From Haloarcula amylolytica JCM 13557 (lineage in GTDB: Archaea; Halobacteriota; Halobacteria; Halobacteriales; Haloarculaceae): a DNA stretch of 64,000 nucleotides. The DNA lies in contig NZ_AOLW01000050.1 in NCBI RefSeq assembly GCF_000336615.1, positions 14,030-78,029 of the forward strand, read 5' to 3'. The position numbers and the translations under genes are program-made. Under the pieces are notes generated by a model. That model searched no databases. It was not told the origin of the DNA and was given only the letters and a program-made list of their open reading frames with translations. Positions 7,512-12,526 of this stretch are shown in pieces (positions within the stretch are counted from its first letter, which is position 1; each line of letters opens with the position of its first letter).

Positions 7512-9041
7512 TCATGCTGGCTCGAAGTCATCGATCTCCTCGATGACCTGCACCGGTTCTTCGGCGTAGCCGATGAACTCCAGCACTTGCTCGGACCACC
7601 CCGAGACGTTGTACACGTCCTCGTAGCCTTCCGGCGTTGCGAGGTCGCCGTACGACGCGAGGTCGACCATATACAGCGATGCGTCCGGTGCCACCGCTGC
7701 ACGGTAGTCCTCGAAGGCCTCGCGGACAGTCCGGTCGCCGTCGACCAGTCGAGCCGTCGAGTCCCAAATCTGCATGTCGGTGAACAGGACGACTCGGTCG
7801 ACTTCGATACCCTCCTGCCGGAGGTAATCGAGGACTTTCCACCCGTTCGTCGAGTTCCCGACCTCATCATCGATACCCATGACTGCTCTCTGTCGCTGCA
7901 GGACTGGCGTATCGATGTGGGTGGAAATAGTCTGGAACTCTGACCCGAACCCGCCGACGCGGGCACCCTGGTCGGCAAGCACCGCACCGAACAGTGCACC
8001 GATTTCCTTCCGTTGGAGTGTGCCCTGATCGGAGAGCGCCGCGGTCATGGACCCCGAGAGGTCCACCCCGACAAACGTGTTGCCGAGGTCGTCAGGGACG
8101 TGCTCAACGGCCACGTCGACGGCCTGTTCCAGCCACCGCTCGACCTCGGGCGCGTCAAGGCCAGCGGTCTGCAGCGCTTTGTATGCTTGGTAGTACCGGA
8201 ACGGGTACAGCGGCGCACGCTGCACCGCTTCCAGCTCCAGGTGCCCGACGATTGTCTCCTCGTCGACGCCGGCTTCGAGCATGTTCCGCAGGTTCCGGAT
8301 CGAGGCGAAGATCGGCAGGGAGTACTCCTCGTCTTCGATGAGCTGCTCCCACGCGTCGGCCGTGTTCCCGCGTTCGGAGATGACCGTCTCCCACGTGTTC
8401 GGCGACGGCAGCGGCTCCACATCCGGGTAATCGTCGAGGTCACCGCGCATGAACCGCTCGAACAGGTCTTCCTGCTCGTCGTCGACCGGCGTCGGATGGA
8501 CACGGTTGAACACGTCGTGCAGCGTCACCTCCCGCCGTGGCAGCGCGTACTTCTCCAGCGTGTACGCGTCGGCCATCTCGACCACCGCATCTTCGATACC
8601 GCGCCGCAGCGGCCACGGTGCAGTGCCACCGAACAGCGTGTCGTGGGCGGCCAGCGAAGTCGCGGTCTCGTCCATTCGCTGGACGATCGCCGGCGTCCAC
8701 TCCCGGATGAGCGACTCGTCCGAGTCATCTTTGAACCGCGCGTCGTTCGCCGCCAGGACGAGCAGGACCTGCGGGATGTCCCGGAGGTACATCTCCTGAC
8801 GCGCGTACGCGGCGAGTTTCAGGACGAACTCCGGGTCTTCGGCCGCCACAGCGTCGAAACACTCGACGACCGCCCGCAGGTGCTCGGTATCGTCCTCGTA
8901 GTATGAATCTTCGAGCAGCTGGTTGATTGTTCGTTTGTACAGTGCGAGTCGTGGGTCCGCAGGCCGGAACGCCTCACCGCCCTCGTGGTTGGTGGTGCGT
9001 GTCGCCTCCGCGACCGTCTGTTTCGTCTCGTTCAGTTGCAT
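7512..9041 (-). CDS. Ro60/TROVE-vWA RNA-binding protein
   Basis: About 509 aa from the ATG at 9041; an in-frame ATG at 9074 would add 11 unlikely residues. The N-terminal ~300 residues are helical, as in TROVE domains (FRPADPRLALYKRTINQLLE; later LRNLRNMLEAG-type HEAT repeats and LYPFRYYQAYKAL). The C-terminal part is a vWA domain with MIDAS motif DLSGSMTA at about residue 327 and the later FTDMQIWDS Asp. Ro60 proteins form a ring that binds Y RNAs and misfolded or damaged RNAs for surveillance, often with exonucleases. Its neighbours here are Y-RNA-like genes, tRNAs and an RNA-repair-type nucleotidyltransferase, which supports an RNA-handling role. Ro proteins are patchily distributed in archaea. 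Confidence 0.92.
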   Translation of the reverse strand: MQLNETKQTVAEATRTTNHEGGEAFRPADPRLALYKRTINQLLEDSYYEDDTEHLRAVVECFDAVAAEDPEFVLKLAAYARQEMYLRDIPQVLLVLAANDARFKDDSDESLIREWTPAIVQRMDETATSLAAHDTLFGGTAPWPLRRGIEDAVVEMADAYTLEKYALPRREVTLHDVFNRVHPTPVDDEQEDLFERFMRGDLDDYPDVEPLPSPNTWETVISERGNTADAWEQLIEDEEYSLPIFASIRNLRNMLEAGVDEETIVGHLELEAVQRAPLYPFRYYQAYKALQTAGLDAPEVERWLEQAVDVAVEHVPDDLGNTFVGVDLSGSMTAALSDQGTLQRKEIGALFGAVLADQGARVGGFGSEFQTISTHIDTPVLQRQRAVMGIDDEVGNSTNGWKVLDYLRQEGIEVDRVVLFTDMQIWDSTARLVDGDRTVREAFEDYRAAVAPDASLYMVDLASYGDLATPEGYEDVYNVSGWSEQVLEFIGYAEEPVQVIEEIDDFEPA

Positions 9042-9097
9042 GCTATCACTGGCGTCGCAACAGTCGACGCCCACAGCCGCTCACCGAGAGCGGGGAA

Positions 9098-9172
9098 CGT
9101 CCCTGACAGGATTTGAACCTGTGACACCCGGCTTCGAAGGCCGGTGCTCGTTCCAAACTGAGCTACAGGGAC
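9098..9172 (-). tRNA. tRNA-Arg(TCG)
   Basis: Acceptor GTCCCTG/CAGGGAC, D-arm closed by GCTC/GAGC, anticodon stem CCGGC/GCCGG with loop CTTCGAA (TCG), T-arm CAGG-TTCAAAT-CCTG, discriminator G. Its 5' end is 4 bases after the 3' end of Y RNA 1, so RNase P cutting would also define the Y RNA end. Confidence 0.93.
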
Positions 9173-9176
9173 AAGC

Positions 9177-9307
9177 GGTGGTCGGAAAATCGCCGGAGTG
9201 AGAGATACTGTGTTACCAGTTACACCAGAGCGGCCGGTCCGCTCCCGGGACTCGAACCCGGAGTTGTCGCTCCACAAGCGAAGGAACACTCCAGCTCGGC
9301 GACCACC
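9177..9307 (-). ncRNA. Y-RNA-like RNA 1 with tRNA-mimic head
   Basis: The two ends pair (GGTGGTC with GACCACC). An internal loop carries GCCGAG on the 5' side and GATTTTCC on the 3' side, followed by a second stem GGAGTG/CACTCC. The head contains an arm with loop TTGTGGA, a T-arm CCGGG-TTCGAGT-CCCGG, an acceptor-like hairpin GAGCGG/CCGCTC closed by five bases, and a D-arm-like hairpin GTGT-AACTGGTA-ACAC. T-arm, closed acceptor and D-arm on top of a long end-paired stem is the plan known for bacterial Y RNAs of the YrlA type that bind Ro. A permuted tRNA gene is the alternative reading. Confidence 0.7.
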
Positions 9308-9316
9308 TCATGAGTG

Positions 9317-9460
9317 GTGGCGACCGGGAAATAATCGAAGTGGGTCCGGTGTCGGGACGGTCCCTTTGTCCGGACATAACGATAGGCCGTAGAGCCTACC
9401 GTCAGGACTTGAACCTGATGGAACCAGATCGAAGGAACACTTCGACTCGACGGTCGCCAC
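9317..9460 (-). ncRNA. Y-RNA-like RNA 2 with tRNA-mimic head
   Basis: Same plan as RNA 1 with different stem sequence. Ends GTGGCGACC/GGTCGCCAC (9 bp perfect), internal loop GTCGAG opposite GATTATTTCCC, second stem GAAGTG/CACTTC. The head has a T-arm TCAGG-TTCAAGT-CCTGA, a closed acceptor-like hairpin CGGTAGGC/GCCTATCG with six-base loop, and a larger D-side arm GTCCGG/CCGGAC. Paired bases differ from RNA 1 while loop motifs are kept, as expected for a selected RNA structure. Confidence 0.7.
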
Positions 9461-9468
9461 GAATAATT

Positions 9469-9549
9469 GACGGCCGGAAGATCGACGGAGCGATGCAGGA
9501 GTCGAACCCGCCAAATGCCGGGAAGGAACACTCCATCTCGACGGCCGCC
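9469..9549 (-). ncRNA. Y-RNA-like RNA 3, short head with T-arm
   Basis: Ends GGCGGCC/GGCCGTC (one G-T pair), internal loop GTCGAG opposite GATCTTCC, second stem GGAGTG/CGCTCC. The head keeps only a T-arm-like hairpin, GCGGG-TTCGACT-CCTGC, and lacks the acceptor and D-like hairpins. It is 11 bases from RNA 4 and 8 bases from RNA 2. Confidence 0.65.
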
Positions 9550-9560
9550 GACGAATGGTA

Positions 9561-9635
9561 GGACACCGGGAAATCGGCAGTGGGTGAATCGCCGCTCCTT
9601 GCAAGAGGAAGTAACCCACCGCCTCGACGGTGTCC
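9561..9635 (-). ncRNA. Y-RNA-like RNA 4, minimal form
   Basis: Ends GGACACC/GGTGTCC (7 bp), internal loop GTCGAG opposite GATTTCCC, second stem GGCGGTGGG/CCCACTGCC (9 bp with one G-T), capped by about 30 bases with a small hairpin around CTTGCAAG. No tRNA-like arms. It begins 4 bases after the tRNA-His 3' end. Confidence 0.65.
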
Positions 9636-9639
9636 CGAA

Positions 9640-9711
9640 GGCCGGGTGCGAGACTCGAACTCGCTGCTCGTCCGTCACAGGGCCGGAGGTTGCCAGTTAC
9701 CCCAACCCGGC
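9640..9711 (-). tRNA. tRNA-His(GTG)
   Basis: Acceptor GCCGGGT/ACCCGGC with discriminator C and a G just before position 1, the archaeal His identity pair. D-stem GGGT/ACCT, anticodon stem CGGCC/GGACG (one G-A mismatch) with loop CTGTGAC (GTG), T-arm GCGAG-TTCGAGT-CTCGC. Confidence 0.8.
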
Positions 9712-9761
9712 CACGCAGTACTGCCCCGCCAAGGAGGCACGACACAATCAGAGACGCAGAA

Positions 9762-10583
9762 TCACGCGCGGACTTTCCGCATCCAGTTGTCCAGCGCTTC
9801 TCGGTAGCCGCTCTTGTCCGGCGTCGGAAACTCGCCGATAGCGTTGAACTGCCCGGTAATCGCATCCCGAGCCCTTTCTTCGAGAGCATCCGGAACAGCC
9901 GTCGAGTCGCCCGAGCGCTTCTGCGCGACAAGGTCTTCGACAAGCTCGGCATCGCCGCCATCGACAGCGTTTGCGAGTTCGAAGATGTCGGCCTCGATGT
10001 CCCCGTAGTCGACAACGTACTGCGCGCCAAGTAGCCCGCGGTAGACGTAGAGGAACTTCTTCGCTCGCGGGTCGTACCCCTCGGCTTTCTCCGGGTCGAG
10101 ATGCTTGTAGTAGTTGGATTTCGCCATCCCGAGGTACGCGTGCGGGACGTTCATCGGGAGGAACTCCCGGATCAGGTCCTGCAGCGCGTCCATCTCCAGT
10201 GGCATCCCGTTCATGACCGTCGGCGCTTCGAAGACCAGTTCGACGATGTTGTAGTTCGCCGACTGGAGGAACTGTGCGAACTTCTTCAGTTCGTAGCTCC
10301 GCAGGTCGACTTCGGCGTACTCCTCGAAACCTTCGGTCGTCCCGTCCATGTTGACGGTGACTTCCTCGGCCGGGGTATCGAGGTACGCGTACGACTCGGC
10401 TGGAGCCATGTGCAGACCGCGGACGTCGATATCGCTCTCGGCGCTGTCGAAGCCGTAAATGTGGCTCCCGGTGATTGCGTAGAACCGGGGGCGGTTTTCG
10501 GAGCCCCGCGTGGCGACGGCGGCTTCGATGAAATCTCTGATGTCTTCCGCGCTATACTCCAAGTCCAGATGTTCGATAGTCAT
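9762..10583 (-). CDS. RlaP/YcgL-type predicted nucleotidyltransferase (DNA polymerase beta superfamily)
   Basis: 273 aa from ATG at 10583, preceded by GAGGT 8 bases upstream; frames reaching further run into tRNA genes. Near residue 40 GSHIYGFDSAESDIDVRG is the hallmark of pol-beta-superfamily nucleotidyltransferases (GS, then DxD metal ligands). The rest (LRSYELKKFAQFLQSANYNI, LGMAKSNYYKHL) fits the PF10127 family, called RlaP when linked to RNA ligases and predicted to act in RNA end repair. It sits inside the tRNA cluster, between tRNA-His and tRNA-Glu, and is probably co-transcribed with the tRNAs and Ro60. Substrate and activity are not demonstrated; adding nucleotides to damaged tRNA ends is a reasonable guess. 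Confidence 0.85.
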   Translation of the reverse strand: MTIEHLDLEYSAEDIRDFIEAAVATRGSENRPRFYAITGSHIYGFDSAESDIDVRGLHMAPAESYAYLDTPAEEVTVNMDGTTEGFEEYAEVDLRSYELKKFAQFLQSANYNIVELVFEAPTVMNGMPLEMDALQDLIREFLPMNVPHAYLGMAKSNYYKHLDPEKAEGYDPRAKKFLYVYRGLLGAQYVVDYGDIEADIFELANAVDGGDAELVEDLVAQKRSGDSTAVPDALEERARDAITGQFNAIGEFPTPDKSGYREALDNWMRKVRA

Positions 10584-10645
10584 AGCTTGGTACCTCGTGT
10601 TCCTGCGTCGTAATTGGTTCCTCGGGTCGCAGCAGCGCCCGATAG

Positions 10646-10721
10646 TGCTCCCGAGGGGAATCGAACCCCTGACCTCTACCTTGAAAGGGTAGCATCCCTC
10701 GCCAGCGGGGACTCCGGGAGC
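10646..10721 (-). tRNA. tRNA-Glu(TTC)
   Basis: Acceptor GCTCCCG/CGGGAGC, anticodon stem CTACC/GGTAG with loop CTTTCAA (TTC), T-arm AGGGG-TTCGATT-CCCCT, discriminator A. Last of the tRNA run before the RlaP gene. Confidence 0.92.
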
Positions 10722-10724
10722 GCA

Positions 10725-10797
10725 AGCCACGAGTCGGATTCGAACCGACGAGAACCCGCTCTGCAGGCGGGTGCGTTGACCGCTCTGCCATCGTGGC
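10725..10797 (-). tRNA. tRNA-Cys(GCA)
   Basis: Acceptor GCCACGA/TCGTGGC, anticodon stem CCCGC/GCGGG with loop CTGCAGA (GCA), T-loop TTCGAAT, discriminator T as expected for Cys. Three bases upstream of the tRNA-Glu(TTC) in plus coordinates. Confidence 0.93.
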
Positions 10798-10835
10798 ACG
10801 AAGACAGTGCGGTGGATGGGGGAGTGCAAGCCCCA

Positions 10836-10909
10836 CGCCGGGCCAAGGAGTCGAACCTCGCACAACTCGGGTAACAGCCGAGTTCCCGCACCACGCGGGA
10901 CCGCCCGGC
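10836..10909 (-). tRNA. tRNA-Asn(GTT)
   Basis: Acceptor GCCGGGC/GCCCGGC, D-stem TCCC/GGGA, anticodon stem CTCGG/CCGAG with loop CTGTTAC (GTT), T-arm CGAGG-TTCGACT-CCTTG, discriminator G. A small hairpin (TGGGG...CCCCA) fills part of the gap to tRNA-Cys. Confidence 0.9.
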
Positions 10910-10926
10910 AGATTAGGAAACAGTGG

Positions 10927-10947
10927 TGGAATCGTGGGGCGATTCCA
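10927..10947 (-). other. 8-bp hairpin between tRNA-Asn and tRNA-Lys
   Basis: TGGAATCG and CGATTCCA flank a TGGGG loop on the plus strand. It sits 2 bases before the tRNA-Lys 3' end and may guide processing of the long transcript. Confidence 0.4.
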
Positions 10948-10948
10948 A

Positions 10949-11020
10949 CGGGCCCGACGGGATTTGAACCCGCTATCTGCCGATTAAAAGTCGGCGCATG
11001 TTCTCATATGCTCCGGGCCC
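10949..11020 (-). tRNA. tRNA-Lys(TTT)
   Basis: Acceptor GGGCCCG/CGGGCCC, D-arm GCAT-ATGAGAAC-ATGC without a clear GG pair in the loop, anticodon stem GCCGA/TCGGC with loop CTTTTAA (TTT), T-loop TTCAAAT, discriminator G. The D-loop is atypical. Confidence 0.9.
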
Positions 11021-11037
11021 ACAGTGTATCGACCGCA

Positions 11038-11110
11038 TAGGCGCGAGCGGAGTTGAACCGCTGACAACCTCGTTATCAGCGAGGGACTCTGACCACTGAG
11101 CTACGCGCCT
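11038..11110 (-). tRNA. tRNA-Ile(GAT)
   Basis: Acceptor AGGCGCG/CGCGCCT, D-stem GCTC/GAGT, anticodon stem CCTCG/CGAGG with loop CTGATAA (GAT), T-arm AGCGG-TTCAACT-CCGCT, discriminator A. Confidence 0.93.
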
Positions 11111-11113
11111 GCA

Positions 11114-11186
11114 TTGGCAGAGCAGGATTCGAACCTGCGATCTTGCCGATGTGAGCGGCACGTCCACTCCACTGGACTGTCTGCCA
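11114..11186 (-). tRNA. tRNA-Val(CAC), array copy
   Basis: Acceptor TGGCAGA/TCTGCCA, D-stem GTCC/GGAC, anticodon stem TGCCG/CGGCA with loop CTCACAT (CAC), T-loop TTCGAAT, discriminator A. Very different in sequence from the second tRNA-Val(CAC) at 13656, so not a recent duplicate of it. Confidence 0.92.
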
Positions 11187-11187
11187 A

Positions 11188-11320
11188 TGCTCCAGCCCGG
11201 ATTCGAACCGGAGGAAGACTCGCTTTGCTCGTCTTCCAGGGCTCGAAAACAGCAACCGGTTTTCGAACCGGGGGCTCGGCCGTGAGAGGGCCGTGAGTTT
11301 GGCCGCTACTCCACTGGAGC
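11188..11320 (-). tRNA. tRNA-Glu(CTC) with ~60-base insertion in the variable region
   Basis: Acceptor GCTCCAG/CTGGAGC, D-stem GAGT/ACTC, anticodon stem CGGCC/GGCCG with loop CTCTCAC (CTC), final T-arm TCCGG-TTCGAAT-CCGGG, discriminator A. Between anticodon arm and T-arm lie about 60 extra bases: a palindromic hairpin CCGGTT-CGAA-AACCGG resembling a second T-arm, then GGAAGAC/GTCTTCC. It could be an unusual intron, a partial duplication, or a tRNA-like RNA that is never a functional tRNA. Confidence 0.7.
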
Positions 11321-11323
11321 AGA

Positions 11324-11450
11324 TGGGACGGGCAGGATTCGAACCTGCGTGACCACGTTAGAAGCGTGACGAAGGAACTCTCAGCGTCGCACCGGAGTTC
11401 CGGTGAAAACCCGTTGAGAGAGTTGGTGAACCAAGCTCTTCCACCGTCCC
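11324..11450 (-). tRNA. tRNA-Arg(TCT) with a long D-side insertion
   Basis: Acceptor GGGACGG/CCGTCCC, anticodon stem TCACG/CGTGG with loop CTTCTAA (TCT), T-arm GCAGG-TTCGAAT-CCTGC, discriminator A. The D-stem can be GAAG/CTTC, but the D-loop holds about 60 bases. These form a stem AACTCTC/GAGAGTT, an internal loop with GGGTTTT opposite CGACG, and an end hairpin CACCGG-AACT-CCGGTG. This stem resembles the Y-RNA stem of RNAs 1-4 with its open end closed, so the gene may be a tRNA/Y RNA hybrid. Confidence 0.65.
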
Positions 11451-11455
11451 ACAGC

Positions 11456-11485
11456 GGCAGTCAACTGTCCAAACAGCCAACTGCC
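11456..11485 (-). other. Hairpin between tRNA-Arg(TCT) and tRNA-Tyr
   Basis: GGCAGT/ACTGCC outer stem with an inner CTGT-CCAA-ACAG hairpin. It fills the 38-base gap and is probably a processing hairpin or small remnant RNA. Confidence 0.35.
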
Positions 11486-11488
11486 AGA

Positions 11489-11561
11489 TCTTCCCGGCAC
11501 GAGTCGAACGTGCGTCTCCGCCTCTACAGGGCGGCGTCGTAGACCGCTTGACCACGGGAAG
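11489..11561 (-). tRNA. tRNA-Tyr(GTA)
   Basis: Acceptor CTTCCCG/CGGGAAG with the archaeal C1-G72 ident pair, anticodon stem CCGCC/GGCGG with loop CTGTAGA (GTA), T-arm GCACG-TTCGACT-CGTGC, discriminator A. No intron. Confidence 0.93.
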
Positions 11562-11565
11562 TAGA

Positions 11566-11639
11566 TGGACACCCCCGGGACTCGAACCCGGAGCCTCTCG
11601 CTTGCGAAGCGGGCGCTCTGCCAATTGAGCTAGGGGCCC
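11566..11639 (-). tRNA. tRNA-Ala(CGC) with a bulged acceptor stem
   Basis: 5' acceptor GGGCCCC, 3' strand GGG-T-GTCC with one extra T; if the T bulges, all pairs form and the Ala identity pair G3-T70 is kept. Anticodon stem CCCGC/GCGAG (one mismatch) with loop TTCGCAA (CGC), T-arm CCGGG-TTCGAGT-CCCGG, discriminator A. May be functional or decaying. Confidence 0.78.
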
Positions 11640-11667
11640 ACAGAAGGCGCGCTAGCCGTAACTGCGA

Positions 11668-11742
11668 TTGCGGGACCACGATTCGAACGTGGGTCTGCTG
11701 GTTATGAGCCAGCCGGGATCGGCCAGGCTACCCAATCCCGCA
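11668..11742 (-). tRNA. tRNA-Met(CAT) (or Ile-CAT), intronless
   Basis: Acceptor TGCGGGA/TCCCGCA, D-stem GGGT/TCCC region, anticodon stem GCTGG/CCAGC with loop CTCATAA (CAT), T-arm CGTGG region with TTCGAAT, discriminator A. T1-A72 argues against an initiator tRNA. Elongator tRNA-Met in haloarchaeal chromosomes usually has an intron; this one has none. Confidence 0.85.
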
Positions 11743-11745
11743 GAG

Positions 11746-11827
11746 TGTCGCCGCGAGGATTCGAACCTCGGCAGGACCTACGCCGGCGGTTCTGAGCCGC
11801 CTCCCGTTGCCACTTGGGTACGGCGAC
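11746..11827 (-). tRNA. tRNA-Leu(CAG)
   Basis: Class II tRNA: acceptor GTCGCCG/CGGCGAC, anticodon stem GGCGG/CCGCC with loop CTCAGAA (CAG), long variable arm, T-arm CGAGG-TTCGAAT-CCTCG, discriminator A. Confidence 0.93.
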
Positions 11828-11858
11828 GCACACAGCAGAGCCAGCACTGAGGCCGGCA

Positions 11859-11940
11859 TGTCGCCAGCAGGATTCGAACCTGCGATAGTCTGCACACACG
11901 GCCCTCAACCGTGCCCCGTTGACCACTTGGGTATGGCGAC
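11859..11940 (-). tRNA. tRNA-Leu(GAG)
   Basis: Class II tRNA: acceptor GTCGCCA/TGGCGAC, anticodon stem CACGG/CCGTG with loop TTGAGGG (GAG), long variable arm, T-arm GCAGG-TTCGAAT-CCTGC, discriminator A. The acceptor resembles the neighbouring Leu(CAG), suggesting local duplication and drift. Confidence 0.93.
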
Positions 11941-11943
11941 GCA

Positions 11944-12025
11944 TTCCGCGGGAGGGATTCGAACCCTCGAAGAGCTGTTCAGCGGGTCTTAAGCCCGCCG
12001 CCGTTGGCCGCTTGGCTACCGCGGA
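11944..12025 (-). tRNA. tRNA-Leu(TAA)
   Basis: Class II tRNA: acceptor TCCGCGG/CCGCGGA, anticodon stem GCGGG/CCCGC with loop CTTAAGA (TAA), long variable arm, T-arm GAGGG-TTCGAAT-CCCTC, discriminator A. Confidence 0.93.
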
Positions 12026-12028
12026 AAA

Positions 12029-12099
12029 TGGATTCGGACCGAATCGAGCAGCCATCGCCCGCTCTGGAGGCGGGTGTCTTGCCTTTGGACCACGAATCC
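12029..12099 (-). tRNA. tRNA-Trp(CCA), intronless
   Basis: Acceptor GGATTCG/CGAATCC, anticodon stem CCCGC/GCGGG with loop CTCCAGA (CCA), T-arm GGCTG-CTCGATT-CGGTC with C instead of T at position 54, discriminator A. Haloarchaeal chromosomal tRNA-Trp normally carries a long intron; this copy has none. Confidence 0.85.
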
Positions 12100-12105
12100 A
12101 CCTGA

Positions 12106-12191
12106 CGGCGGGAGGGCGATTTGAACACCCGTGCCCTCGCGGGCACCGTGGTTCCAGCACGGCCCCTTGGCCGAACTAGGGAAACCCCGCC
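12106..12191 (-). tRNA. tRNA-Ser(GGA)
   Basis: Class II tRNA: acceptor GGCGGGG/TCCCGCC, anticodon stem CCGTG/CACGG with loop CTGGAAC (GGA), variable arm TGCCCGCGAGGGCA, T-arm GGGTG-TTCAAAT-CGCCC, discriminator G as expected for Ser. Confidence 0.92.
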
Positions 12192-12193
12192 AA

Positions 12194-12275
12194 CGGTGAG
12201 ACGGAGAATCGAACTCCGAAGCCTCGCGGCTCTCGATTTCAAATCGAGCGCAGTCACCTGTCTGCCTGTCTCACC
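12194..12275 (-). tRNA. tRNA-Ser(TGA)
   Basis: Class II tRNA: acceptor GGTGAGA/TCTCACC, anticodon stem CTCGA/TCGAG with loop TTTGAAA (TGA), long variable arm, T-arm CGGAG-TTCGATT-CTCCG, discriminator G. Confidence 0.93.
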
Positions 12276-12364
12276 TCAAAGGGGATGTTCCGCAACCCTG
12301 CTTGACAGCAGGACGCCGGGAGAACGCCGTTCTCCCGAGCCCGAACTCGCTCCGCTCGCGCGGA
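12276..12364 (-). ncRNA. Possible structured RNA between tRNA-Ser genes
   Basis: An 89-base spacer where neighbouring spacers are mostly 2-40. It holds two strong hairpins: GGGAGAACG/CGTTCTCCC (9 bp, one-base centre) and CCTGCT-GTCA-AGCAGG. TCCGC near the 5' end can pair with GCGGA near the 3' end, closing the whole segment. No T-loop or Y-RNA motif is clear. It could be a further small RNA of the array. Confidence 0.4.
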
Positions 12365-12450
12365 CGCCGCGACCCGGATTTGAACCGGGGAATCCCTTGC
12401 AGGATACCTCCGTAGCAGGGAGGCGTCCGACCAGGCTAGACCATCGCGGC
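12365..12450 (-). tRNA. tRNA-Ser(GCT)
   Basis: Class II tRNA: acceptor GCCGCGA/TCGCGGC, anticodon stem CCTCC/GGAGG with loop CTGCTAC (GCT), long variable arm, T-arm CCCGG-TTCAAAT-CCGGG, discriminator G. Confidence 0.93.
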
Positions 12451-12453
12451 AAA

Positions 12454-12526
12454 TGGGTCGACGAGGATTCGAACCTCGGTCTCGTGCCCCCAAGGCACGA
12501 ATCGTCGGCCGCTGGACCATCGACCC
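12454..12526 (-). tRNA. tRNA-Pro(TGG)
   Basis: Acceptor GGGTCGA/TCGACCC, anticodon stem CGTGC/GCACG with loop CTTGGGG (TGG), T-arm CGAGG-TTCGAAT-CCTCG, discriminator A. Confidence 0.93.

Noticed and set aside
7078-7515. 145-aa ORF starting at 7515, overlapping the Ro60 stop as ATGA
   Set aside because: The extra N-terminal part is a tRNA-Gly gene and hairpin read as protein; the internal ATG at 7362 has a good Shine-Dalgarno and a protein-like sequence.
9178-9235. tRNA-Glu(CTC) 5' half read from GTGTAACTGGTAACAC and CTCTCAC
   Set aside because: No matching anticodon 3' strand or T-arm follows; the sequence is better explained as the D-like arm and 3' strand of Y-like RNA 1.
9177-9307. A standard intron-containing tRNA-His spanning the segment
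   Set aside because: The acceptor strands and D- and T-arms are in the wrong order for a normal tRNA, and the outer ends pair with each other instead.
9177-9635. CRISPR array or simple tandem repeat because of recurrent GTGTTCCTTC
   Set aside because: The motif recurs at irregular distances inside paired RNA structures; spacers and repeats do not have CRISPR form.
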